Assembly (NCBI GenBank): GCA_034769895.1
Contig: CM068372.1
Span: 371,151,258 to 371,215,257 of the forward strand
Reading direction: 5' to 3'
DNA: 64,000 nt
From: Magicicada septendecula
Lineage: Eukaryota > Arthropoda > Insecta > Hemiptera > Cicadidae
Shown here: piece by piece, positions 32,600 to 44,540 of the stretch
How the letters are laid out: each line of letters starts with the position of its first letter
Position numbering within the stretch: the first letter of the stretch is position 1
Program-made: the position numbers and the translations under genes
The notes under the pieces: generated by a model
The model's input: the letters and a program-made list of their open reading frames with translations, nothing else
The model's database searches: none
Told to the model about the DNA's origin: nothing

Positions 32600-33320
32600 T
32601 GCCTGGAAAGGCTAAGAATTTCATTTGTGAATTGTCATCAAACAACCCATTAATTTTAACAGGAAATCATATCCTATACCCCAATCCCTAAAACCAGCAG
32701 TGAGAAGGGAAATACAGAGTATGATAGAACAGGATATAATTGAGTATAGCTCATCCCCATACACCAGCCCGATAGTAGTCATAAAGAAAAAGGACGGTAC
32801 AGTACGCCTATGTTTAGATGCCCGGGAGATTAACAAAAATATAATTAATGACAGGACTTCACCAGGGGAAATTGAGGAATTAATGAAGAAATTTAAGGAT
32901 TGTAAGTATATGAGCATTTGGGATGCCGTTTGTGGATACTGGCAGGTGGAGTTGCATCCCAACAGTCGAAATTATGTTGCATTTATATTTGAGGGTAGAA
33001 ATTACCATTTTAAACGTCTTCCTTTTGGATTAGTAAACTCTGTGGCGGTTTTCATCAAATGCATGGACCAGGTCCTGGGTAGGGAAGTGTTAGATTTCAC
33101 AATGGTGTATGTAGATGACATATTGGTTACTTCAACCACATGGGAAGAACATTGTCAACGTGTGGAAATGATATTAAACAAATTAGAAAGAAGCAACATT
33201 ACTCTGAAATTGAATAAATCAAAATTAATAACTAATCAGTTACAATTCCTCGGTTTCATACTCTCTGAAAATGGGATATCCACATCCCCTGAAAAAGTGG
33301 AAGCCATTTAAAACTTCCCC
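32600..33320 (+). pseudogene. Element C reverse transcriptase region
   Basis: Ty3/Gypsy RT text: SPIVVIKKKDGTVRLCLDAR, then YWQVELHP, FKRLPFGLVNS and the catalytic YVDDILVTS, ending with LQFLGFILSENGI. Order and spacing are standard for chromovirus-unrelated, arthropod Gypsy elements. Fossil; part of a pol region with several breaks. Confidence 0.9.
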
Positions 33321-33399
33321 AGACCAAGAAACATTCGTCAGTTACAATCATTTCTAGGAGTGTGTAACTACTACCGCAAATTCCAAAGGAATTATTCCC

Positions 33400-33900
33400 A
33401 ATTAGCAACGAGATTCAAACCACTTACTATCATCTAAACATAAATGGAAATGGAATGAGGGAGATGATGAGACATTCAGTTTAATTAAAGAAAAATTCTT
33501 ACAGAACATCATTCTGCATCATCCTGATTTTGATAAGGAATTTTTTATAAATTGTGATGCAAGTGATGTGAGTCTTGGTGCCGAACTGTACCAGGAAGAC
33601 AGGGAAGGAGATCACCAAGTAATAAGCTTTGCCAGCAGGGTGTTAAATCAATGTGAACAAAATTACAGTGTCACGGAAAAAGAATTATTGAGTGTGGTAT
33701 TCGCATGCGGTAAATTCCGCACATACATATTAGGTTATCCCTTAACAGTATGGCCCGACCATAAGTCCATATCATTCATACAAAGGTGTAAGTTAAGCCA
33801 TGGGAGACTAACTCGATGGATATTGGCTCTCCAAGAGTATAATATAACATGGGAATATGTGCCGGGTAAGCAAAACACAGTAGCCAACGCTCTATCTAGA
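33400..33900 (+). pseudogene. Element C RNase H region
   Basis: CDASDVSLGAELYQ, then YSVTEKELLSVVFACGKFR and TVWPDHKSISFI, the Gypsy RNase H signature with catalytic Asp and Glu, ending EYVPGKQNTVANALSRV at the tether. Fossil. Confidence 0.88.
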
Positions 33901-34149
33901 GTGAACCTGGAGAGTGGTACTTTTGAAATTGAAAGGGAGGATGTTGGAAGAGTATATCATGTGATAACAGTCAGAGAAGAACTAGTAGAAGTGTTAAGCA
34001 AAATTCAGGAAGAACAGTCAAAAGATCAAAAATTATCTACCATACGAGAGCGTCTCACCAATGACAATACCATAATTGTCCAATATTGTCAAAAATATAA
34101 CAGTTTAGTTTTCATAAAATCCCCTGTCATGAATAAAAAGTGGAAATTA

Positions 34150-35148
34150 TATATTCCCAAATTAATGGAGTCATCACTAATAAATAATTACCATCAAATG
34201 TATGGACACATGGGTCCTATCAAAGTAGTAAAAGCACTGGAGGAGCATGTGTATATTAAGGGTTTAAACAAAAAGGTAAGGGAAATAGTAAAAAAGTGTG
34301 TGATATGTCAAAAAGTAAAAGTGAACAACGAGCGAAAGGAAGGGACTTTAATAACAATTACCTCAGAGAGAAAATTAGAAAAAACATTTCTTGATATTTG
34401 CGGGCCTTTCCCACGCAGTGGAGGCAGGCGCCGATATAAATACATTGTAATAATACTAGACCATTTCACACGATACACTAAACTTTACCCTATAAGTAAA
34501 GCATCCACCAACGTTATCGTTAAGGTGATCACAGAAAGGTACCTAATGGATGTAGGAACTCCATATTCCATAATAACGGATCATGGAACCCAGTTTAAAG
34601 GTCAAAAATGGAAATTATAAATGGCAAATCGAGGAATCAAAACATACAAAACTTCTATTTACCATCCTAGCAGTAATCCGGCGGAAAGGGTACTTAGAGA
34701 GGTAGGGCGAGTCCTCCGTACTTATTGCTATGACAACCATAAAAAATGGGGTGAATTCATAAGTGAAACCGAAACCTTTTTAAATATTGCATATCACGAA
34801 ACTATTGGTGTTACACCATATCAAATGATGTTTTCAAAACTGCCACCTCGAGAAATTGCTAATATGATACAATTCCCTGAAGGACCAGACGTAGAACTCA
34901 ACCTTACCCATGTTTATAACAGATTACTCCACAAGATCGAACTTCGAAGGAAAAAACAGAATACAACCGGAAGAAATATCATTAAATACACAGTAGGTGA
35001 AAAAATTTTAATAAGAAACAGACAACAACCCAGCAGTTCTGAAGGGATAGCTAAAAAATTATTGTTATTATATGTTGGACCTTTTCTAATAAGCAAGGAT
35101 AACCAAAACAACACATACGTGGTGACTGACCCAAGTAACACAAGGTAA
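34150..35148 (+). pseudogene. Element C integrase region
   Basis: An H2C2 zinc-binding part (YHQMYGHMGPIK ... CVICQKVK), then the DDE core (DICGPFPRSGG, IILDHFTRYTKLYP, IITDHGTQFKG, then IYHPSSNPAERVLREVGRVL) and a basic C-terminal part. Standard Ty3/Gypsy integrase. No envelope ORF is found between it and the polypurine tract. Fossil. Confidence 0.88.
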
Positions 35149-35265
35149 GGGGTACTTATAACCAAGCTGAAATAAAAAAATACTACGATTAAGAAGAAAA
35201 CATTCCCAGACATGAAACTATAAGTTTATTTTACCCAAACCACATTCAGCTAAGATAAACTTCTT

Positions 35266-35279
35266 TTGGAGGGGGGGGG
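35266..35279 (+). promoter_or_regulatory. Element C polypurine tract
   Basis: TTGGAGGGGGGGGG just before the 3' LTR start at 35285; primes plus-strand DNA synthesis in LTR elements. Confidence 0.85.
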
Positions 35280-37111
35280 TATTATGTAACGTAACAAAAC
35301 AAAGGTCCCTTACGTTACATAAAGATTTATAATTATCAATATAAAAAACGCTCATTGTCCGTTATAAAAAAGGTCAGAACGGTAAACCTTCATTAAATAA
35401 ATTAATCAATAATACCAAGTAAGGTTACTAGGTAATAAAAAAAAATAGAAATGTCTATAAATATAAACTATGAAGTGGTCAGTGAAAGGTGTAAGCAATA
35501 AACATAGTGTCCAATAAGGTGAAAATACTATAGACAGTTTAGACTAATCAATTAATTAACTAAGAGCAGACTGGTTAATTGGTATTTAATATTTTATCAT
35601 AATGTGCATGTGCATGTTATTATGTTTTATCATGTTGTTTTGTTTTCATGGTATTTATGTTGTCTTTTGTATGTAGCAGGTGTGAAGCAATTGCTTTAAG
35701 AAAGCATCAATTAATTGATGTTAATTTCATTTATGTTAAACTTTATAAGAGTAAATATTTAGGTACTTACTTTGAATAAATAATAGAGATATTGTTAGAT
35801 TATATTTGTAAACTTGGCCAGGAAGGCAATAATTGTTGATAAGTTGCCAAAGGGTTATTGTAATTATGTTATAAACAGATGGAGGGTTCAATACTAAAAT
35901 AAATAATAATAAATTGAAATCAGGATGAAATAAAATCGGAATGATTGGCCATAAGCCAGTGACACATTGTACAGTAGGTCAGGTCAGAAAAGTTAAATAA
36001 CTAAAAAATGTAAAAACATTCAATGTAATATAATAAATTAAAGGAAAGCAGTAGTATTAATTAATAAAAGGATACGTGACTTAAAATACAAAAACTTATA
36101 ACACATGTAATAAAACAAATAGTCCTAAAAATTAGTATTTTGTAAAGGGAAGATATTACCTGTTAGACTAGGAAAATCAAGAAGAAAATATAGCAAAATG
36201 TATATAGTTTAATAACTCAGATTATGTGAAAGTTTTATCTGATGTAACGTAACTTTAGTAAGGGAGTATTTTATTAAGTATGTGCAAGAACATTTTTTCT
36301 AATTACGGCTCTAGGATAACAAATATTATCCAATAACAGATCAAAGATTGGTTGTCATGGACGACAAAATGCGAGATGATTCAACACTCAATTGTTATAT
36401 ATGAACGAGGACAGTTCAGTTGATATAAATCTAGAAAAGACCAAGAAAACCTAATGAATAAATTTACTATCAATCAAAATTAATAAATAGTAACTAATTA
36501 AAAAGATAGCTGATCGACTTATGAGGCTATCACTCAGATAATATAATTCTACCCATCAGTAAAATTAAAACAAAATTTCTAAAGAATAAATTAACCAATC
36601 TGCTACCGTCAAATGAGTAATAATGAGAAACAATAAATAAATGAAGACAACCCAAGACCTGAAGAAGTCAAAATAATTAAATACTTTAAAACACATAAAG
36701 AAAACTAAAATTACGTCCAGAACCTCACTTTTTACAACTGAGCGAAGACTTAATACTACACAAATTCCATTGGGACCTGTGACCAACAGAAACGTAAAAA
36801 TTAGCGATGATCAAGAACTGAAACTTCTACTACATCCTGGGACACCAACACCAAACTTTTATTGAGAAGCTGGAGGCTGATATATTCCAGACATTCGTCA
36901 TCATTCTGCTCCCAGTCACCGTTCAGTGAAACACGGCCATAAAGAGTATCTTGTCAACGTACGGTAAAAAACCAGCTCATGTTTGAACTTTATTTAATAA
37001 GATTTTATGCCTAAATTGTAACACCTAGTAACCCTAACTTGCATTTCCTGACCTTACTAATAGTCACAAGAACTCCATGTACCCTGAGATTAAGAACATA
37101 TTAAAAAATAT

Positions 37112-38255
37112 TGTTATATAATAAAATATACGATATAACGCCTTTACTTAAACAATAATTTCAATGGTCGGGCGCCATCTTGATATGTAATATAGACGTA
37201 AATGACTTGTAATTTTACTTACCTTTCAAAGTCACTATAGGGCAGGAATTCGTTTAAGCGAACTCTTGAGTAGCGGAAATTGTTATATGGAATAATAATA
37301 CCTTGTTACAATTTTTACCAATGATATTACCCAATTTATTTTCCAAAAGACTCTACGTACATATTACGCCATGGTGCGTTTAGCAAACATTAAACCCTCC
37401 AAAATACCTACAAGTAAACAATGTAACATTTGATATGTGATTATGAAACATTAAACATATATATATATCTCGCACAACCCAGCATAATTTAAGTCACTCC
37501 CTCCCTCGCACTCTCTCTCTCTCACGCTCTGGTACAATTTATTTATTTTATTTAGCTCATTTGAATTTTAAATAAAATCTTTATTGGTCATTATAATATT
37601 GAATGATGTTGATTTACTGAATGAATGTTGGAACGTTCTCACCAAATTTGACAGCTACTTAGCTGCAGTTGCTTGTCCGGTAAAACATCGCACACCGCGA
37701 GTTCACCGATTTCGCTACCGGTCACATTCTGAAGTATTACACCTTACCGAATGGCAAGGTGTCACTGTTGATGAACACTTTTATAATTAACCACTTTTGG
37801 TGGTGTAAAAGTTAAAATTTACTTAGTGAAACGTTTTGGCCGGCCGGCTACGTTCACGCTCTAGAAGAAAATGACCCAGAGTCTTTGTTTCACATTGCGT
37901 AGGTGGGGTAAAAACGACGTCATCAGGCTTTTGTTCATATAGCCAAGCCTTGATTTGTTTACGGAAATGCATTCCTCACCGCTGACGTCATCAGGGCTCG
38001 TCACTTTATCGCTATGTGTTACATACGTTTTTTGCTGAGTTTGTCGTTTTGCAATGAAAAACGGTCAGAATCCTGTCAATTCACATTTGCGTTTTATACA
38101 ATATTTATATAGTCCACTCACCACAGCTTCACAGGGATTATGAAATGTTATGAATAATTATTACCAAATTGTTAAAAATAAATGAATACAATAATTATGG
38201 TCTTTTGTACCATGTTTTTATTAATTTAATATTGCACCAGAATTGTACCATCACA
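37112..38255 (-). repeat. Element B 3' LTR
   Basis: On the minus strand starts TGTGATGGTACAATTCTGG (at 38255) and ends TTATATAACA. Contains TGACGTCA (37983-37990), a second ACGTCAT motif near 37917, GCCGGCCGGC, the ACCAC-CAAAA-GTGGT stem, the splice-donor GTAAGT (complement 37218-37223), and AAGATGGCGCCCGACC in U5 (near 37166-37181). Confidence 0.92.
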
Positions 38256-38264
38256 AAACCCCCT

Positions 38265-38304
38265 CAATGAAAGATTTTGTGCCGAAGCATAAAAACTTTC
38301 ATTG
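38265..38304 (-). promoter_or_regulatory. PPT-proximal hairpin (element B)
   Basis: Minus strand CAATGAAAG / CTTTCATTG, then TTTTTATGC / GCACAAAAT with a GC-UUCG-GC tetraloop; next to the G-rich tract and LTR. Confidence 0.8.
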
Positions 38305-38419
38305 ACCCATTCGTACTTCCTAAAGGGATCAGCCAGGATATGTCACCACAACCCCCTTACAATTTATATAAAAGAAAATCAATAACTCACCCGTGGTCTG
38401 ATGACGATGACAGTACCTG

Positions 38420-38470
38420 CATGACCTTACTGGACTTCTCCTTCGAGATCCCAACACCATAAGGCCAATT
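38420..38470 (-). promoter_or_regulatory. Conserved core stem of the 3' module (element B)
   Basis: GGCCTTA / TAAGGTC outer stem (G-U allowed) around GGTGTTGGGATCTCG and GAGAAGTCCAG, as in A. Confidence 0.65.
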
Positions 38471-39514
38471 AGGCGCGTAACGCCCCTGCTCTGACGCGCT
38501 GGCCAGCTCAGGACCGCCGTCATGACATCACCAAACACTGAAACAATAAATTAAAATATCAAAATAGTGGCTTGGTAAATTACACTATCCTTAACTGATC
38601 TGGTTCCCCTTAGCTATGTGCTGGTTTATGTTAATAAGCACTGGGTTTGCTTGAACTACTAGAAATACAATGTAAAAATGTAACATACAAGAATTACATA
38701 GAATTGCCATTCTCTTTATGGACTACCCTGAATTATAAAAATTGTTTCGATTCCCATCGATAATAATTAACTCTTTCTGTTTCATAATTAATGTAATTAT
38801 AAAAGAAACAAATATTTATATAAAAAAGAATTTAATTTAATTATAAAAGAAAACATGGAAATCCCCATATAAATCCCCAATATTACTCAAACATGGAGAA
38901 AAACAAATTATAGAAAAAAAAAAATTAATAAAATCTTATTGAAATTAAAATTATTATTAAAAGTATTATTATTATTATTAACAGGTAATAATTGGTGCTG
39001 TTAACAATATTTACCCCTCTTTCTCCTCCACACACACTATTTCCTATACATCATGTTAAAATTTCATAACATAATACATGATTCATTTAATCAACATTGA
39101 TAATTAACATTAATACATTTAATACACTGAAATAGTCTTGATTAGAATTTACACATTCTATCTATTTAAGTTTGCATTTAAAATATAAAAGTTACAATTT
39201 CAATTAATTAATTCTAAACTTTCATTAATTAGTCATCAATTATTTATTGTAATTATAAAATTTATTTCAAATTTATTATTAATAATCATATTACATTATT
39301 ATTATTTCATCATTCATTTTTCATTACCTCTCTACTCTGAATTTTCTACCTACCTAACTACCTAACCTTTCACCTTCTAATCCTTAGTCTGGGTGACTCC
39401 TGTACTTATTATAATCTTACTCACCTTCTTCTAACTGACAACCAAATTTACCTATCATGACACCAATTTCTCAATTATAAACACCTTTACTAATTTCATT
39501 CCGACGATAAATCC

Positions 39515-39679
39515 TATAGCACCGCGCGTCTTTGTACAGAGATGGGTGTTCCCTAACTGGCTATATACATTCATAATATTTTGCCCTTCCAAAAAATTCG
39601 GCAAACACTCCCTTAAACTACACTATTACCTGCCACAACGCTATACGTTGGCTACTCCTTATCACCTCACCCCCACTAC
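39515..39679 (-). promoter_or_regulatory. Conserved noncoding block of element B, possible central PPT
   Basis: About 89 percent identical to the element A block (21077-21241), in the noncoding interior. Its sense strand begins with GTGGGGGTGAGGTGAT. Confidence 0.5.
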
Positions 39680-40423
39680 AAAATATCATCAACAAGAAAT
39701 ATATGTTTAACCTTGACTTTACTTACCTCTTCAAATAATCACTAACTACTGTGTCCCTAAATATCTAATACTTTCTTTGTATTATTTACTTCAAAATTCT
39801 TAACTATCTAACTCCCATTAACTTCAATTGAATAACTCACCTGCTTTTATCTATACCCAGGCACTATTCCTTGTTTAAACATTTCACCTTACTGTAATCA
39901 TTGACAATTGCATTATAAAATTCATCTCTCACCTACTCATAACAGTACATCTCCCTTTTCAAATATATATATTCTTACTTAAACATTTATTATTATTCAT
40001 TAGGAATTACCTTCATTACAAATTAAATAATAATTTAACTTCATTAGAAACTTTCTATTACCACTAATAATTTACAACTTCTGTTACAAAGTTAGTACAA
40101 CTTTCTTTTGTACCATTTTAATTCAGTAATAAAGAATAATTACTCTTTAATTATTATTCAATTATTTAAACTTGTTTAGTTGAACAAAACATGTTAATTG
40201 TTAATTATTAACACAATTATTAAAACATACATGGTGTACACAGATATATAAAAGTTACCTGTAATACACAACATCAAAAATACATCACTACATTGATATA
40301 TAAAACAATGAAAATATACACTCCAACTCATTATTTTGTCATTAATCAAAATCAGTCCATATGCAGTCCAATTCAATACCACTTTTCACATATATTAAAT
40401 GTTCATTACACAATTAAAACAGT

Positions 40424-41712
40424 CTATCCTCCATCGTTGAATAACATCCTAATCTTAGGTCTATTTATCTTATTGTCTAATAAATAAATTTTATTATTAG
40501 AAACATAATAATTATCAACTATTTCATATTTATTCACAATTTCAATTTCATATATCAAGTCACGATCGAGTCTGGTTCTGTCTACATCAGTAAGATCATA
40601 TGTTATAATTTTGTTATTCATCTTGTAATTGTCATCATAATTTTCTACCACAGGTAAGTACTTGATACCATTATCTATTATTATTTCAATTTCACTGTTA
40701 CTACAAGGTAAGTATTCATTATTTTCCTCCACCCTCTCTAATCCTAACCTTTCTACCAATTCTCTGTACTTTCTATTTACTTTAAATATTTCTATTACTC
40801 TCTTACTCTCACAATACCTCTCTACACTTTCTCTCTTTATATATTTCTCACCATAACACCAAGTTACACACTCTCTCTCTCCAAATATGCAGGGGTCACT
40901 AACTCAAAATTACTGCACCACTTATGAGGTACACAAAAACACCAAGGAACTTTATTTGTAGACGTTTCGTCTCCCAAATATAAATTTAAGGAACTCTCGT
41001 CCTTATTAAAAATACGTGAAGACTTTTCTTCACCCCCTAACACAACATCAAAAGAAAATTCTAACCCCTGCACCCCTTGTACAAAAATGTTTTCTCTCAG
41101 TTCTCTTTCTGACTCAATACACTCAAACACCTCATTTTCACTCATAATACTTTCATTATCATTTTCTAATATCATTTCATTCTTACTACCTGTAAACTCA
41201 TTATTCAAGTTATCACCGTTATTTACCTTATTAATCAGTACTTCGTTTTTCGTCATATTTTCACTACTACTCACCTTCTGATTTTCTATTTGAATTAAAC
41301 TCTCATCCAACTTTTTAATCACTTTATCACACTGCTTATTAAGATTATCATTACGAATTTTAATTTCGTTTTTTAATTCGTTAAACTTGATATCTAAACT
41401 ATTTCTGATTTCATTTTTCTGCTCATCAAACTTGTCATTTAAATTAGTATATTTAATATTAGAATCGCTTTTTTGCTCATCTAACTTTTTATCAAAATTA
41501 TCAAATTTCATTAATAATAACTGCATCAAAGCAGCCATACCATCTGGTTTACTTTCTGAACTAGTTGAGATGGAGGTGAACGGAACTGTGTTTAACTCAG
41601 TGGCTCTGGTTTCACTGATCTGACTAATTGGGGTTAATTCAACATCCATCTCACTCGTAACTGTTTTGTCAGCTATGCTGACTTTTGCGTTATTATCTTC
41701 ATCAGTATTCAT
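40424..41712 (-). pseudogene. Coiled-coil protein region of element B
   Basis: The N-terminal part (from 41712) begins MNTDEDNNAKVSIADK, like MNTDEDKTEKVSLSDE of element A, then a shorter coiled coil (FDNFDKKLDEQKSDSN) and the middle domain (VQGVQGLEFSFDVVLGGEEK, then PWCFCVPHKWC and TPAYLERESV). The C-terminal part (to 40424) has EYLPCS and ends KIRMLFNDGG. Clearly homologous to the element A and D proteins, roughly 40-50 percent identical to A in the conserved parts by eye. Broken. Function unknown. Confidence 0.8.
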
Positions 41713-41863
41713 TTTGCTTATTTATAATATACGCATGCATACAATCTTATAACATAACCTCGTAAAAGTTGGGTTATGTTTACGCATTTAAAATTGGGTT
41801 TATTACCTCAGATAAACTTTTCCGCTCTCTTTGTAGGCTTACCCACATAAAAATTTATGTCGA

Positions 41864-41881
41864 GTCCCTGTTCGAGCGCCA
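41864..41881 (-). promoter_or_regulatory. Element B primer-binding site
   Basis: Minus strand TGGCGCTCGAACAGGGAC, one mismatch from the canonical tRNA-Lys site, two bases after the LTR end. Confidence 0.88.
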
Positions 41882-41883
41882 TT

Positions 41884-43029
41884 TGTTATATAATAAAATA
41901 TACGATATAACGTCTTTACTTAAACAATAATTTCAATGGTCGGGCGCCATCTTGATATGTAATATAGACGTAAATGACTTGTAATTTTACTTACCTTTCA
42001 AAGTCACTATAGGGCAGGAATTCGTTTAAGCGAACTCTTGAGTAGCGGACATTGTTATATGGAATAATAATACCTTGTTACAATTTTTACCAATGATATT
42101 ACCCAATTTATTTTCCAAAAGACTCTACGTACATATTACGCCATGGTGCGTTTAGCAAACATTAAACCCTCCAAAATACCTACAAGTAAACAATGTAACA
42201 TTTGATATGTGATTATGAAACATTAAACATATATATATATATCTCGCACAACCCAGCATAATTTAAGTCACTCTCTCCCTCACACTCTCTCTCTCTCACG
42301 CTCTGGTACAATTTATTTATTTTATTGAGCTCATTTGAATTTTAAATAAAATCTTTATTGGTCATTATAATATTGAATGATGTTGATTTACTGAATGAAT
42401 GTTGGAACGTTCTCACCAAATTTAACAGCTACTTAGCTGCAGTTGCTTGTCCGGTAAAACATCGCACACCGCGAGTTCACCGATTTCGCTACCGGTCACA
42501 TTCTGAAGTATTACACCTTACCGAATGGTAAGGTGTCACTGTTGATGAACACTTTTATAATTAACCACTTTTGGTGGTGTAAAAGTTAAAATTTACTTAG
42601 TGAAACTTTTTGGCCGGCCGGCTACGTTCACGCTCTAGAAGAAAATGACCCAGAGTCTTTGTTTCACATTGCGTAGGTGGGGTAAAAACGACGTCATCAG
42701 GCTTTTGTTCATATAGCCAAGCCTTGATTTGTTTACGGAAATGCATTCCTCACCGCTGACGTCATCAGGGCTCGTCACTTTATCGCTATGTGTTACATAC
42801 GTTTTTTGCTGAGTTTGTCGTTTTGCAATGAAAAACGGTCAGAATCCTGTCAATTCACATTTGCGTTTTATACAATATTTATATAGTCCACTCACCACAG
42901 CTTCACAGGGATTATGAAATGTTATGAATAATTATTACCAAATTGTTAAAAATAAATGAATACAATAATTATGGTCTTTTGTACCATGTTTTTATTAATT
43001 TAATATTGCACCAGAATTGTACCATCACA
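41884..43029 (-). repeat. Element B 5' LTR
   Basis: 1146 bp; same features as the 3' LTR, including TGACGTCA at 42757-42764 and a splice-donor GTAAGT (complement 41989-41994), which in this copy would lie upstream of the primer site in the transcript. Confidence 0.92.
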
Positions 43030-43778
43030 ATATAATTAAACTTAAAAAACATCTAAACCCGAATTCAATAAATAATCGATTCAGTCTTGTGTGATTGATG
43101 TGTTGTATCTGTGCCATGAGAAAACATCTGTTTTAAAATAGAAAAAATAGAAAATAAAGAATCCTTCTTGAAATTGGCGATTTCTTGTTATTTGTAGAGT
43201 AATTAGTGCATTTTTGAATAAGTTGTAATTTACAGAGAAAGGAACATGAGAAATACAGTAAGCGGAACAACTTGACCTATAATAACTGGCTGACTGTAAA
43301 CAACAGCGCTAGTCCGCGGACAGCTGGTGAATTACAAGGGAAGAGAGAACTATTTAAGAATTTTATTCTCCTCTCTTAATGCTGGATGCAGACTAGGCCT
43401 GAATAATAACGATAGAATTACCCAATATATTAACTGGCGTTGAACGTTATTCTTTCGGAAGGTACTTAATTACTATCCAATATTGAGATATTATCAACAT
43501 TTGAATAATATCATCAATTCAAAAAATATTATTTCTTTATAAATAGATTGACATTGCAGTGCTTAAGAGAGTACACTTACACTTCATAAATATTAAGGAA
43601 ACACAAAATAATCAACTTAATTAATAACAAATAATTTACTGGAAAAACATAAGTGGGGCTTTTAAACATTCTCAAATTTAATTAATAACATAAACTACTT
43701 GTAACAAATTGGCGAACCCAACAGTGGGGCTTAACGTGGATACTCAGGAGACCTCTATATAAGATAGTATTACAATAT

Positions 43779-44540
43779 ATGAACACTTAAAATAACATGA
43801 TACATTTGTAAACTTCCTTAACATCATTCTGTATACCCTTCTCTAGTTTACACTTATCCCAAAATTCAACATTATTGCCCTGATTCCCATCCGAATTTAA
43901 ATAAACATTTCCCATTACATCATTACAAATATTTCTCACCACCCAAATTACATCTAAAAATATTTAAATTCATTATTAAAATTCTCTTAAACACATTTAA
44001 ATCAACTACATAATAACAAATTATTTACTTATATCTTTCTCAAACTTTACTAACCATTTCCATCAAAACATCTCAAATCAACACAAAATCATTTAAGTAC
44101 ATTATAAAATTAACTATATATTTTACATAATTGACATCATTCAATCTAATATTCAATAACTTATTACTAACAGTTTAGTAACCTCCTTCATCAAAATCTA
44201 ATATTCCCCCTATATCCCAGTTACAATTAGGTAAATAGGCTCACGGGTAAACCGTGCAAGGCATTTACCTGGTTGCATAAACACTCTATTGTTTATGCCC
44301 CTGGCTTGTAACGGCCAGCTCCTTTTCCACACACTCTATTGTTTACTGATGGTGGACTGTAGCGCCCATTTGCATCCATAAGAACTGCAATTTAATTATG
44401 GTGTAGACGCTGCCTACCCCCTTCTTGTTTCAGCGTTATATAAAAATTCGGCATTACTGATGTCTGAGGACACCAGTAATCCTACTATAATGATTCATAC
44501 GCCCTTAACACGGCACTATCACCACCTTCGATGATAGCCA
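43779..44540 (-). mobile_element. Interior of an E-related LTR element, noncoding
   Basis: This is the right flank of element C, so it should continue the element that C entered (E). AT-rich and without a usable ORF. A 16-bp direct repeat (ACACTCTATTGTTTA) occurs at about 44280 and 44331. The join to the LTR that follows is not resolved. Confidence 0.45.

Larger units (their letters stand above)
37112..43029 (-). mobile_element. LTR element B, complete non-autonomous element
   Basis: 5.9 kb with two nearly identical LTRs (37112-38255 and 41884-43029; about 99 percent identical by eye, so young), a primer site, one ORF region, noncoding interior, 3' module and purine tract. Flanked by ATAT (37108-37111 and 43030-43033). 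The other LTR of C shows the empty site near 11662. No pol gene. The ORF has about one break; all cis signals look whole. Confidence 0.92.
9830..43774 (+). mobile_element. Ty3/Gypsy LTR retrotransposon C, broken and heavily nested
   Basis: Two ~2.6-kb LTRs (start TGTAACGTAAC, end GTATTACA) in direct orientation frame a primer site, coiled-coil Gag, and protease-RT-RNase H-integrase in Gypsy order, with a G-rich polypurine tract before the 3' LTR. The whole is flanked by the 4-bp duplication ATAT (9826-9829 and 43775-43778). Inserted into it are HINE copies 11769-16249 and 17739-19638, the element A cluster 20222-31351 and element B 37112-43029. The LTRs are about 98-99 percent identical where I compared them (9830-11650 with 35285-37100), so it is fairly young. 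Beyond the insertions the coding part has roughly half a dozen breaks. No envelope gene is seen. Confidence 0.9.
35285..43774 (+). repeat. Element C 3' LTR, interrupted by element B
   Basis: LTR sequence is 35285-37111 and 43030-43774; element B lies between. Starts TGTAACGTAAC and ends GTATTACA, followed by the duplication ATAT. The stretch 43126-43165 is the uninterrupted form of the site that holds a HINE in the 5' LTR, and the 5' LTR near 11662 holds the uninterrupted form of the site filled here by element B. Confidence 0.9.

Noticed and set aside
35149-35284. Envelope gene of element C
   Set aside because: Only ~130 bp lie between integrase and the polypurine tract; no room for env, so it is a retrotransposon rather than an errantivirus.
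40424-41712. C-terminal Gly-Gly of the clan proteins as a ubiquitin-like processing signal
   Set aside because: The DGG ending is conserved in A, B and D, but there is no ubiquitin-like fold evidence or protease site, so it is noted only as a motif.
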